Shown here piece by piece: positions 1-7,575 of a DNA stretch of 14,988 bases (the stretch's first letter is position 1; every line of letters begins with the position of its first letter). Below the pieces are notes generated by a model. It worked only from the letters and a program-made list of their open reading frames with translations. It made no database searches and had not been told where the DNA came from. Origin of the DNA: Candidatus Aminicenantota bacterium (GTDB lineage: Bacteria > Acidobacteriota > Aminicenantia > UBA2199). A program made the translations under genes and the position numbers. Location: NCBI GenBank assembly GCA_023137075.1, contig JAGLQA010000279.1, forward strand, positions 1 to 14,988, given 5' to 3'.

Positions 1-48
1 GCTATAATTGGGACGAAACCATCCTTAAAATTGCCGGAATCAAGTAAA
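1..48. other. Left edge, downstream of the last gene
   Basis: These 48 bases follow the stop codon of the small outer-membrane protein gene. I see no hairpin with a T-run on the minus strand, so the operon may continue outside the window. On the minus strand one frame stays open to the edge but has no usable start codon. An ATG preceded by AAGG, near position 24, meets a stop after six codons. Confidence 0.4.
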
Positions 49-498
49 TTACAGGTGGAAGAATGCTCCGACCGATAGGCGGGTTTTGTTTGTATCGGAA
101 AAGTTGAGAAAGCGAATATCGGCCCGCAGCGATAAAAAACCACCGATGTATAGGTGAATTCCGCCGCCCACAAAGAAGAATGTTTCATACTCGTCGAAGT
201 TAAAGGTTAGGTTATCAAACTCTGAACCAACCCCGACTACCCCATAGGGGGCAAATTTCCTGAACCGTTTGCGCAGCTTTACACCGGCGGTAAGGGCTTC
301 AAATTTCCGGTCTGCCAGGTTATAATATTCGACTTCAAATTTCAACAAGGGAATGATTATTCCACTGCAGGCGGAAATACCATAAATGGCCTCCGAAGGT
401 TTTGTAATTGATCCGGCAATCAACCCCAACTCAAGAGAAAAGAGAGAGGCCGCAAAAATAAATAAAATAGAAATAAATATCAGGATTCTTTTTTTCAT
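49..498 (-). CDS. Small outer-membrane beta-barrel-like protein
   Basis: A 149-residue protein with an N-terminal signal peptide (MKKR, then a hydrophobic run to about residue 20). The mature part is a series of short alternating polar/hydrophobic, aromatic-rich segments separated by glycines and turns, and it ends in a hydrophobic strand (AFFHL). This pattern and size suit an eight-stranded outer-membrane barrel of the OmpA/OmpW-like or 'porin family' type. I cannot assign a named family. The start ATG overlaps the stop of the preceding gene in an ATGA arrangement (495-498), so translation is probably coupled to it. It is the last gene visible in a run that begins with pal. It could instead be a periplasmic beta protein; barrel identity rests on composition, not on a recognised motif. 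Confidence 0.7.
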   Translation of the reverse strand: MKKRILIFISILFIFAASLFSLELGLIAGSITKPSEAIYGISACSGIIIPLLKFEVEYYNLADRKFEALTAGVKLRKRFRKFAPYGVVGVGSEFDNLTFNFDEYETFFFVGGGIHLYIGGFLSLRADIRFLNFSDTNKTRLSVGAFFHL

Positions 499-1892
499 TT
501 TACTCTTACTCCTTGAAATAAAGGCCGGCCATAATAATCGATCTCTATGCCTTTGATTTCATTCTTGATATATGTGGAATACCTTTCCTGGAAAAGAGGG
601 AGAATAAAGCCGTCTTTAATCATTTCATCGACAATCCTGGCCACCTGGTCAAATAATAATTCCTCGTTTTTTAAGAATTTTACTTCGTCTAATTCATTTA
701 TCAGTTTTAAATACTTCGCGTTAAAACGGGCAAAACTCATCTCTTTAACAATCTTCTTTATTTTTTCATCTAAAGGCATCCGTTTCGTGAATACTTTTTC
801 CAATAAAAGATACTTAACCGACGTGTTATTCATCAGGTTGGCTAACTGGTTGTCACCTAAGTATATGGTTTCAATGGGAATTCGTTTTTTTCTTAAAAAC
901 TCTTGAAATTCCGCTTCCATCGTATGTAACGAGCTGGGTATATGCAACTTTATATTTAAATACCTTAAAATCGAACGAATCCTGGAGAGGGAGAATGTTT
1001 TTATGTTTAGAGAGATGGGCGATTCGTCATTGGATGTCATCGAATTAAGTTCATCGAAATCTGAAGATTGATAAAAAATCTTGAGCAGTGAATACAGGGC
1101 GATACGGGTATTCTGGCTGACATTTTTCCCTGGGAAAAGAATGTATATATTTTGAAAAACGCCGGAATCAAATTCCCTGAACCTGGGGCTTTTCCGGCCC
1201 GGTCTTGATAAAAAAATATCCGGCAAGTACGAATCGTAAAACAACACTTTCACCGCGTCAACGTATGACCTGCCACCGGGATAAAATCGGTTAGGTCGAA
1301 GTATGAGGTGTTTTCCGGGTACCTTTTCAGCCGGGTAGTAGATTCCCGAAAAGGTTTGACCGGTGGGGGGCAATAATACCAATTCAGGTGAAGTTAACAG
1401 GCTGACAAAACCGGAATTGTCATAAAGTAGCTCAATGGCTACCCGGTTCTTCTCCACCAGCCTGATATTCTTAATCATACTTCTTATTTTTCGTGCCGAA
1501 GCGAAACTATTATCTAAAAACAATCGTAAGGAATTTTTGACATCTTTCGCGGTTATTGGATCACCGGAGGAGTAGCTGATATTATCCCTGACGGATAGGA
1601 TAAGGGTTTTGCTTTGTTTGTCATATTTGTAATCTTTAAAAATATGTGATTGGATATCGCCATTGTTCTTTAAATAAAACAGGTTTTCGTAGATTAAAGA
1701 ATAAAAGACAAGGTTTGAATAATTGGATGGAGAAAAAATAAAAGAGTCCGGTTCGTTTAAGCGGATACTCACTTCCCCTCCATAATTGATTTTAATGGCG
1801 GATATCAAAAACAGGGAGCCTAAGGCGGCAATTAAAAACAGACAGCGCCTTTTATACCACCGCCGCATCGTATATTTAAATCTATCCATCAT
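495..1892 (-). CDS. Membrane-anchored family 5 extracellular solute-binding-like protein
   Basis: With the ATG at 1892 this encodes 465 residues. The start is chosen because GGAG lies 5 nt upstream; a TTG at 1943 and an ATG at 1925 would overlap the previous gene more. After a basic N-terminus comes one hydrophobic helix (about residues 16-34) without a lipobox, so the protein is probably anchored in the inner membrane and faces the periplasm. It resembles the SBP_bac_5 (peptide/nickel-binding) family: an early segment reading YENLFYL, then ISYSSGDPITAKDVKNSL, which matches the family pattern of xFxxGxPxTAxDVxxSL. Near the C-terminus ILPLFQERY fits the family's closing strand. It is shorter than the usual 500-600 residues. 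No ABC permease or ATPase gene is nearby, so it may be a repurposed or sensory binding protein. It overlaps the upstream gene by 11 nt. Confidence 0.75.
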   Translation of the reverse strand: MMDRFKYTMRRWYKRRCLFLIAALGSLFLISAIKINYGGEVSIRLNEPDSFIFSPSNYSNLVFYSLIYENLFYLKNNGDIQSHIFKDYKYDKQSKTLILSVRDNISYSSGDPITAKDVKNSLRLFLDNSFASARKIRSMIKNIRLVEKNRVAIELLYDNSGFVSLLTSPELVLLPPTGQTFSGIYYPAEKVPGKHLILRPNRFYPGGRSYVDAVKVLFYDSYLPDIFLSRPGRKSPRFREFDSGVFQNIYILFPGKNVSQNTRIALYSLLKIFYQSSDFDELNSMTSNDESPISLNIKTFSLSRIRSILRYLNIKLHIPSSLHTMEAEFQEFLRKKRIPIETIYLGDNQLANLMNNTSVKYLLLEKVFTKRMPLDEKIKKIVKEMSFARFNAKYLKLINELDEVKFLKNEELLFDQVARIVDEMIKDGFILPLFQERYSTYIKNEIKGIEIDYYGRPLFQGVRVK

Positions 1893-3249
1893 TTTTGCTC
1901 CAGAACTGCAGCCGGTATTCGGCATTGAGATTCTCTCGCTCAACCGTCATCTTTACGTAAATCCAGAATCCTTCCTTTTTCTTCCAGGAACCGTCTGAAA
2001 TGAAAATAACTTCTCCATTAACCTTATTCTCAAAAACCAACTCCCTGCTGCCCATATCAATCCTATAAAAGTATAACGTATCGACAGACTCGGAGTAGTC
2101 GCTGACAGCCAGCCATTTCCCATTGAGAGCACAAAGGGAAGAACCTCTCCGTTCATTTTCCACTGTCCATTCTTCAAAATCGGATGCAAAATATCGATAG
2201 CGGTATTCCTTATCAATAACATGTATCGAATCTAAATTATGGTCATTAACGGAAAAAGCAATGGCGTAAAATAAAGGAAGACTTTTTTCATAAATTTCTT
2301 CTGTTTTCAATTTTCCCGACCGGAATGGAGCCAATCGTATTTTACCTTCAAAAATATTTTTGCCTTCCTGGTAACTGGCGCCGGCCAGGTATTCACCGTT
2401 ATTTATGCGGATAAGCTTAAAGGGAACAAAATTGACACTGTCTACCTCCCTCCATTGATTGTCCGCAAACTCAAAAATTTTCGACCGGGTAGAAAAATTA
2501 CTTCCTGCGGTCAAATATAAGGTGCTGCCCCGGTAAAAATAAGAGAGTTTTCCTTCGGGCTGAATGACCGGGTAATAGGGCCTTCCCCATTTAAACTTAA
2601 AGGCGAAAAATTTTCTAAATTGACTTCCCGCCATTTTATATATTTCGATCTCTTCCGGGTAGTAAAAGAAAAACCGCTCCTCTCCTCCCGACTCGCGGAT
2701 GGTCTTAAAATCGAGCAAATTTTTTTTGGCTCCGAACTCGATAGCCTTTGAAAATCCGACCGTTTTAAAACCGTAATCCACAGTGTTAATGATATCTTTC
2801 TCGCCTGTTGTTAATGCTTCCTCCACGTATTTTATATGAACGATCCGGTCAAGTGATTTCGAAAATATAACAGCGCCGGCACCTATCTTTTTCCGGTTGC
2901 GAATCAATTTTATATAAATGAGATAATTTAATTTCCCGATCCTCATTGAATTGAATTTTCCCCGGTTTTTCGAAAAATTTATCATTAAATCGTTAAAAAT
3001 CACATCCTTTTGGGATTCAAATTTGGCAACCAACAACTGGTAATACTTCTGGGCAACGATGTCTGAAAACCCGGAAAAATTTTCAAACTTTATGATCGAG
3101 GTCCTGACATTATATTTATCCTTGAAAAAATCCGAGATAGAATCGAAGGTTTTTGCCGCCAATTGTTCCAGTCCCTGGCCGTATAACACCGCAGGCAGGA
3201 CACTTAGAAGGAATAGAATAATCAGGGCTGCGCATAACGTCTTCTTCAT
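1882..3249 (-). CDS. Secreted protein of unknown function, possible TolB-like two-part layout
   Basis: 455 residues with a clear signal peptide (residues 1-24, ending near LYGQG). I do not recognise a named family. The N-terminal part (about 45-160) looks like an alpha/beta domain beginning with a strand TSIIKFENFSG, then a helix. This resembles the nucleotide-free alpha/beta domains found in TolB, FlgO and CsgG-type envelope proteins. The rest (about 215-455) is rich in short beta strands with repeated YF, WS and GS turns, suggesting a beta-propeller or similar beta-rich fold; I see no clean repeat motif. It starts 11 nt after the GTPase stop, with AGGGA just upstream of the ATG, and its end overlaps the solute-binding-like gene. 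Signal peptide and neighbours place it in the periplasm. The function is unknown. Confidence 0.72.
   Translation of the reverse strand: MKKTLCAALIILFLLSVLPAVLYGQGLEQLAAKTFDSISDFFKDKYNVRTSIIKFENFSGFSDIVAQKYYQLLVAKFESQKDVIFNDLMINFSKNRGKFNSMRIGKLNYLIYIKLIRNRKKIGAGAVIFSKSLDRIVHIKYVEEALTTGEKDIINTVDYGFKTVGFSKAIEFGAKKNLLDFKTIRESGGEERFFFYYPEEIEIYKMAGSQFRKFFAFKFKWGRPYYPVIQPEGKLSYFYRGSTLYLTAGSNFSTRSKIFEFADNQWREVDSVNFVPFKLIRINNGEYLAGASYQEGKNIFEGKIRLAPFRSGKLKTEEIYEKSLPLFYAIAFSVNDHNLDSIHVIDKEYRYRYFASDFEEWTVENERRGSSLCALNGKWLAVSDYSESVDTLYFYRIDMGSRELVFENKVNGEVIFISDGSWKKKEGFWIYVKMTVERENLNAEYRLQFWSKNDG
1898..1901 (-). promoter_or_regulatory. Ribosome binding site deciding the start of the solute-binding-like gene
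   Basis: GGAG on the minus strand sits 5 nt before ATG 1892 and 8 nt before ATG 1889. It lies inside the last codons of the upstream gene. The TTG at 1943 has no comparable site, and the ATG at 1925 has only GAGAG at 7 nt and would need a longer overlap. Confidence 0.6.
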
Positions 3250-3260
3250 CCTTCCCTATC

Positions 3261-4322
3261 TTAATGTTTTCTCTTCACAACGATCTGCAGGTTTAAGTTT
3301 ATTTTAACTTCATCTTTATCATCCGGAATCTCTATATTAAGGGGGACACTGATATTTTTTACTTCCTGCGCATTTTTTTCTACCACAATATCTTCCCCAC
3401 TCAGTTCAAAAGCGTCATCATCTTTTTCCGCTTCAGGCCCGGTAGGTTCTTCCGCAATAACCTCCGGCTTCTCAATCAAATTTTCCACATCGGGCATATC
3501 TAATGCGGCGTCCGCCAATTCCGCTTCTTCGCTGTCAATAATGCTGTCATCCACGAGATTAAATATCTCTTCATCGCCCAAGCCTTCATCACTTGCCGCT
3601 TTTGATTCTTCGAGAATGGGAGACGACAATTCCATAACTTCTTTCTCCGAATCTTCCTCTATTTCCGTGTCTACTTCAGCCCTGGCCAGTATTTCATCTC
3701 GTTGAAACATAACCGTTTTGTCTTTTTGAAAAACAGACAGTCTATTCTTCAAGTAGATAATAACCAGCCTCATGACTTCATGAAGGCTTTCAATAATATT
3801 CTCTCCATTGGTGGCTACAGTAACGAAAAAAGGCCTCTCTTCCTTATTTAGATCTCTATTCAGGTCGTCTATCGGCAGGATCTCCCGCAAATCCCTTTTA
3901 TTATATAGAAGAATAATGGGGATGTCCGAATAGGAAATATTATTTAACTCTAAATTGACTTTCAAGTTTTCAAAACTTTCCGCATTCTGTTCCTTCATGA
4001 CCGCCTGGGAATCTGCCACAAAGGTAACCCCGTCCGCTCCCTGGAGCACCAATTTCCTGGTGGTATCGTATGCCACCTGCCCGGGTACGGTGTAGAGTTG
4101 CATCTTCACCGAATAATCGCCCATTTTCCCGATCTCTATGGGAAGAAAATCAAAAAATAACGTTCTATCCCCATCGGTATCGAGTGTTATTAGTTTACCT
4201 TTTTTCTCAAATTTCTTGCTGGTATAGATATATTTCAAACAGGTGGTTTTTCCGCTCAGAGCAGGACCGTAATAAACGATCTTTACCGTAATTTCTTTAC
4301 TATTATAATTTACAAACGCCAT
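3261..4322 (-). CDS. MglA-like small GTPase with acidic C-terminal extension
   Basis: 353 residues. The first 195 form a Ras-like GTPase of the MglA type: P-loop GPALSGKTT (19-27), DRTLFFDFLP (52-61), the MglA-specific G3 motif TVPGQ (78-82) in place of DxxG, NKRD (141-144) for guanine recognition, and a G5-like ATNG (170-173). MglA proteins are cytoplasmic polarity switches that bind membranes or cytoskeleton when loaded with GTP. Residues about 205-320 form a strongly acidic, low-complexity linker, and the last 30 or so residues make a short basic-ended segment. The tail nearly doubles the usual length of about 195. No MglB/roadblock partner, the usual GAP of the family, is in the window. 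It starts 11 nt after ssb, with AAGG overlapping the ssb stop, and is followed by envelope genes. GTPase identity is firm; its role beside Tol-Pal genes is inferred. Confidence 0.9.
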   Translation of the reverse strand: MAFVNYNSKEITVKIVYYGPALSGKTTCLKYIYTSKKFEKKGKLITLDTDGDRTLFFDFLPIEIGKMGDYSVKMQLYTVPGQVAYDTTRKLVLQGADGVTFVADSQAVMKEQNAESFENLKVNLELNNISYSDIPIILLYNKRDLREILPIDDLNRDLNKEERPFFVTVATNGENIIESLHEVMRLVIIYLKNRLSVFQKDKTVMFQRDEILARAEVDTEIEEDSEKEVMELSSPILEESKAASDEGLGDEEIFNLVDDSIIDSEEAELADAALDMPDVENLIEKPEVIAEEPTGPEAEKDDDAFELSGEDIVVEKNAQEVKNISVPLNIEIPDDKDEVKINLNLQIVVKRKH

Positions 4323-4333
4323 TTGCCTGTACC

Positions 4334-4825
4334 TTAAAAAGGATCGTTGCTCTCATCATAAGGGATATCGCTGTCGATCTGCACTTCGGGAGTTGATTGG
4401 GGACCCGGCTGCTGGGGAGAATAATTATCCTGACCGGACTGCTGCGGCCCATTGTCCGTTTGATACGAAGACGTTTTATTGGATTTCTCCAACGGAATGA
4501 CGGCGTCAATGATAATCTCGGTGGCTCTTCTTTCCTGCCCGCTCTCCTTATCCTGCCACTTGCGGGTTTTTAACTTACCTTCGATTAATACCATCATTCC
4601 CCTGCTTAAGTTCTTTTCGACCTTCTTCGCGTTCCAATCCCAGGCTACGAGGTTATGCCATTCCGTAATATCTTGCCACTGCTGGTTCTTATCCATATAA
4701 CCTTCGTTGGTGGCAATACTGAATTTAGCGACATCTTTTCCAATGCTGGGTATATGAGTTATCTCCGGGTCCCTGCCCACTCTTCCGACTAAAATGACTC
4801 GATTTAAACTTCTTACTTGACTCAT
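4334..4825 (-). CDS. ssb: Single-stranded DNA-binding protein
   Basis: 163 residues, a usual length for bacterial SSB. The OB-fold occupies about residues 5-110: LNRVILVGRVGRDPEI at the start, then FSIATNE, then ITEWHNLVAWDWNAKKVEKNL, and a strand reading MVLIEGKLKTRKWQ. A Gln/Pro/Ser-rich disordered linker follows. The acidic tail ends DIPYDESNDPF, carrying both a DIPY and a terminal DPF, which fits the SSB C-terminal tip that recruits replication and repair proteins. It coats single-stranded DNA in the cytoplasm. The ATG lies only 3 nt after the cpoB stop and has no strong Shine-Dalgarno sequence, so translation is probably coupled to cpoB. Its position between two envelope-related genes is unusual; ssb more often sits with rpsF/rpsR. 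Confidence 0.95.
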   Translation of the reverse strand: MSQVRSLNRVILVGRVGRDPEITHIPSIGKDVAKFSIATNEGYMDKNQQWQDITEWHNLVAWDWNAKKVEKNLSRGMMVLIEGKLKTRKWQDKESGQERRATEIIIDAVIPLEKSNKTSSYQTDNGPQQSGQDNYSPQQPGPQSTPEVQIDSDIPYDESNDPF

Positions 4826-4828
4826 GAT

Positions 4829-5611
4829 TTAATCCATTACTTCTCTTATTTTTTGCTGTGCCAAAGAGGCTTCTTCGGATAAAGGAAATTTTGAACTTAA
4901 TTCCTTTAAAACGTCTATGCCTTCGGACTGCTTACCCATCTCGATAAGGGCAAATCCTTTTTTTAATATCGAGTCGGGTATTTTATCACCATCCTCATAT
5001 GTTTCGATGAGCTCGGTAAAGGTATTAACGGCCTCCCGGTACATCTTTTGCGAATAGTAACACTCGCCAACCCAGTAGAGAGAATTATCGGCCAGGGTAT
5101 TGTTAGGGTACAGTCTGAGGAATTGCTTAAACCCGGTTATAGCATACTGATAATTCTTTTTGATATAATCGGAGTAAGCTGTATAATAGATGGTATCCGG
5201 GGCTTGAACGGAAGCTGCCTGGTCAGCTGCGCCATAGCTCTTACTATTCAGCGACAAACTTCCCGCCGGCAGCGAAACCAGGGTGTCGTTTATTTTACCG
5301 ATACTGTTTTTTAGTTCGTTAATCTCTTCCTTAATAAATTGCAGGCTAAGCAGTAAGTTCTCTTTACTCTGGCTCATATCGGCCTGGTTCCGTGATACGG
5401 CTTTCATTTTTCCCTCAATGATATCGACCTTTTTTTTCACTTCGGAAAACTCGTAAGAAACTTCGGTAATGGTTTTCTCTAAACTCTCTATTTTTTTATC
5501 TAATTTCCGCAGGGCATCTAAAATTAATTTCGTATCTTTCTTAATCGAATAGATGGGAAGATTACTTAACCAACACAATATTACGACAACGATTATCGCT
5601 TTCTTCATCAT
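4829..5611 (-). CDS. cpoB: Tol-Pal system periplasmic protein CpoB (YbgF)
   Basis: 260 residues with a signal peptide (1-22). A heptad-like coiled coil follows (about 25-110, rich in Lys, Glu and Leu), which in this family drives trimerisation. After a Ser/Ala-rich linker come three tetratricopeptide repeats (about 143-258) with the family signature YSDYIKKNYQYAITGFKQFL, LADNSLYWVGECYY and PDSILKKGFALIEMG. In E. coli CpoB binds TolA and coordinates cell-wall synthesis with outer-membrane constriction. The gene follows pal by 26 nt, the conserved order in Tol-Pal operons, and precedes ssb by 3 nt. Two ATGs in tandem (5611 and 5608) are possible starts; AGAGA just upstream serves either. Confidence 0.93.
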   Translation of the reverse strand: MMKKAIIVVVILCWLSNLPIYSIKKDTKLILDALRKLDKKIESLEKTITEVSYEFSEVKKKVDIIEGKMKAVSRNQADMSQSKENLLLSLQFIKEEINELKNSIGKINDTLVSLPAGSLSLNSKSYGAADQAASVQAPDTIYYTAYSDYIKKNYQYAITGFKQFLRLYPNNTLADNSLYWVGECYYSQKMYREAVNTFTELIETYEDGDKIPDSILKKGFALIEMGKQSEGIDVLKELSSKFPLSEEASLAQQKIREVMD

Positions 5612-5637
5612 TTATATCTCTATATTCTTTTTTTTTC

Positions 5638-6180
5638 CTATTTTCTTATGATGACAAATTCACATCTTCGGTTCCGGTAATGGGTCTGTTCATCCACTCC
5701 CCTTACGATGGGTTTATTCTTACCATAGGATACGACCTGCATCCTTATCCCGGTAACGCCTAAAGACTCAAGGAAATCCCTGGTAGTTTTTGCCCTCTTT
5801 TCACCAAGAGCCATGTTGTACTCGATAGTTCCCCGTTCATCGCAGTGTCCCTCAATCGTTATCACCGCGCTGCCATGTTTCAATAACCAGTCCGCGTTCC
5901 GGTGCAGTATGGGTTTCATATCATCTTTAACATCATATTTGTCAAAGTCAAAATGAATCTTTCTTAAGTTACCTTCCGCGTTCAGTTCTTCCAAACTCTT
6001 CTTTTCAAATATCTCTTCTTCCGTCAGAACCGGCCTATCGATTCGAGGGGTGGTTTCTTCGACTCTTTCAATTTTTTCCGGTTCTTTTACCGGTTCGGTT
6101 TTTACCTTTTTTTTGCAGCTGTCGGTAAAAAAGAACAACGACACAACCATCAGCAATATAATAGACACTCTCTTCATCAT
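5638..6180 (-). CDS. pal: Peptidoglycan-associated lipoprotein Pal
   Basis: 180 residues: a lipoprotein signal with the candidate lipidation Cys at 22 (LFFFTDSC), a Lys/Glu/Pro-rich linker, and an OmpA-like peptidoglycan-binding domain (about 73-180). That domain contains IHFDFDKYDV, then GHCDERGT (111-117) with the diaminopimelate-binding Asp at 114, NMALGEKRA (122-130) with Arg 129, and YRNRRCEF near the end. Pal sits in the outer membrane, grips peptidoglycan and binds TolB, keeping the outer membrane invaginated during division. The lipobox is unusual because Thr and Asp occupy the -3 and -2 positions. AAGGAG lies 6 nt upstream of ATG 6180. A good sigma-70-type promoter precedes the gene, so pal may be expressed separately from tolQRAB. 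Confidence 0.95.
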   Translation of the reverse strand: MMKRVSIILLMVVSLFFFTDSCKKKVKTEPVKEPEKIERVEETTPRIDRPVLTEEEIFEKKSLEELNAEGNLRKIHFDFDKYDVKDDMKPILHRNADWLLKHGSAVITIEGHCDERGTIEYNMALGEKRAKTTRDFLESLGVTGIRMQVVSYGKNKPIVRGVDEQTHYRNRRCEFVIIRK

Positions 6181-6186
6181 AGCTTT

Positions 6187-6192
6187 CTCCTT
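6187..6192 (-). promoter_or_regulatory. Strong ribosome binding site of pal
   Basis: AAGGAG on the minus strand with a 6-nt spacer to ATG 6180, the best Shine-Dalgarno match seen in the Tol-Pal cluster. It fits a highly expressed lipoprotein. Confidence 0.75.
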
Positions 6193-6209
6193 TTTTATAT
6201 TTAGAATTA

Positions 6210-6238
6210 AATATAATATACAAAATAGTTTTTGTCAA
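6210..6238 (-). promoter_or_regulatory. Sigma-70-type promoter for pal-cpoB and following genes
   Basis: On the minus strand TTGACA (6238-6233) is separated by exactly 17 nt from TATATT (6215-6210). The -35 is a perfect match to the canonical consensus and the -10 matches five of six. Start of transcription would fall near 6203, giving a leader of about 23 nt that includes the AAGGAG site. The -35 begins 10 nt past the tolB stop, in a 67-nt gap that is long for this cluster. Whether this organism's main sigma factor prefers the same consensus is assumed. Confidence 0.65.
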
Positions 6239-6247
6239 ATTCATCCC

Positions 6248-7564
6248 CTACTTTTTCTGCCATTTCGGCATTTTATTTTCTCCCTTAGAGGTCAATTGCT
6301 TTAAATTGGAGCCGTCGTAATCTATCGTGTATAACTGGTAGCGCCCACTGCGATTGGATGAAAAAATTAAATGCCTCCCATCAGGCGACCAGGTGGGGTT
6401 TTCGTTTCTCCCGGCATTTTCGGTTAATTTCGCAATTGTGTTGTTCTTCAGGTTGTAAACATAGACGTCAAACCGGGCTTCGATTCGTGAAACATAAACG
6501 ACTCTCGTCCCGTCGGGTGACCAGACGGCATTGTCATGATAGGTGCCTTCATAGGTAATCCGCCTCACATTGGTTCCTTCTTCACCCATAGTATAAATCT
6601 GTGGAGTCCCGCTCCGCTGCGAGGTAAAAACAATCTCCTTTCCACTCGGACTCCAGCCCGGCGAGGTATCGATGACCCGGTTGAAGGTTAAGCGTTTCTC
6701 CTTCCCGGTTTTCATATTCCTGAGGTAGATTTCCGTATTGCCGTCATTTTTAGAGGAGGTATAAACGATCCGGTCATCTTCGGGTGACCAGTCGGCGCTG
6801 TAATTGACTCCACCGGTAGAGATCAGCCCGGTTTTCCCGGTATACAGATGGAAGATATAAAGTTCCGGGGTTCCCCGGCGGTAAGATGTATACATTATCT
6901 TCTCATTGTCGGAACTCCAGGAAGGCATCAAATCAATATAATCATTGAAGGTAATTCTCTTCTGTCTCTTGCCGTCAAAATCCATTATGTATATCTCGTC
7001 ACTCCCCTCCCTGTCGGACACGAAGACAACCTTCGATGTATAAATCGGTTTCTCACCGAAATGCTTCATCATTTCATCTGCCGCCCGGTGAGCGATTAAC
7101 CGGACAAACTCTTTTTTACCGCCAAAATTTCGTCCCAAAATAAACTTTTCACTTTTAACGTCATAAACCTTGAAGGAAAAAATGATTCTCTGTTCTCCCG
7201 AAACTTCGAGTTTTCCCGAAATTAAAATATTGGCCTGGATAGAGGCCCAATCCTTATAAATAATATTGTCCGGGTTGAATTTTTGAATATATTTGTAATG
7301 TTCTTTCGGAACCAATTTAAATACCCGTGAATATCTTAAATCCTTCCATAACACGTCATAGAGTTCATTCTTCAACTCATTATCCCGGATAGAATTCTCT
7401 ATAAAATGGAATTCGGGCAGGGCAACGGGAATCATGGGCATCCCCTCCCGGATCCGGATTCTCACTTCCTGCTGGGCCGGCAACAGAATCATACCACCCA
7501 TGACAATAAACAGCAAAACAAATACCGGTGTCACTATTTTTTTAGATCGCTGATAATCAATCAT
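6248..7564 (-). CDS. tolB: Tol-Pal system translocation protein TolB
   Basis: 438 residues, the normal length. A signal sequence (about residues 8-30, ending LLPAQQ) is followed by the TolB N-terminal alpha/beta domain (about 35-165). A six-bladed WD40-like beta-propeller then carries five clear repeats of the type WSPDG...IxFTSxRxGxxxIYxM, seen as SWSSDNEKIMYTS, DWSPEDDRIVYTS, GWSPSGKEIVFTS, VWSPDGTRVVYVS and TWSPDGRHLIFSS. TolB is periplasmic and alternates between Pal and TolA or outer-membrane partners. It starts 11 nt after the tolA-like stop, with GGGGTGA just upstream. The order tolQ-tolR-tolA-tolB-pal-cpoB supports the name. It ends in a basic PKWQKK. Confidence 0.95.
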   Translation of the reverse strand: MIDYQRSKKIVTPVFVLLFIVMGGMILLPAQQEVRIRIREGMPMIPVALPEFHFIENSIRDNELKNELYDVLWKDLRYSRVFKLVPKEHYKYIQKFNPDNIIYKDWASIQANILISGKLEVSGEQRIIFSFKVYDVKSEKFILGRNFGGKKEFVRLIAHRAADEMMKHFGEKPIYTSKVVFVSDREGSDEIYIMDFDGKRQKRITFNDYIDLMPSWSSDNEKIMYTSYRRGTPELYIFHLYTGKTGLISTGGVNYSADWSPEDDRIVYTSSKNDGNTEIYLRNMKTGKEKRLTFNRVIDTSPGWSPSGKEIVFTSQRSGTPQIYTMGEEGTNVRRITYEGTYHDNAVWSPDGTRVVYVSRIEARFDVYVYNLKNNTIAKLTENAGRNENPTWSPDGRHLIFSSNRSGRYQLYTIDYDGSNLKQLTSKGENKMPKWQKK

Positions 7565-7575
7565 TTTTCACCCCA

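Noticed and set aside
547..906. 119-codon open frame on the plus strand
   Set aside because: It lies wholly opposite the solute-binding-like gene, has no ribosome site and its product looks like an antisense shadow.
1893..1943. Longer N-terminus of the solute-binding-like protein from TTG 1943
   Set aside because: It needs a rare start codon, a longer overlap and 17 extra residues before the membrane helix; ATG 1892 has a good ribosome site.
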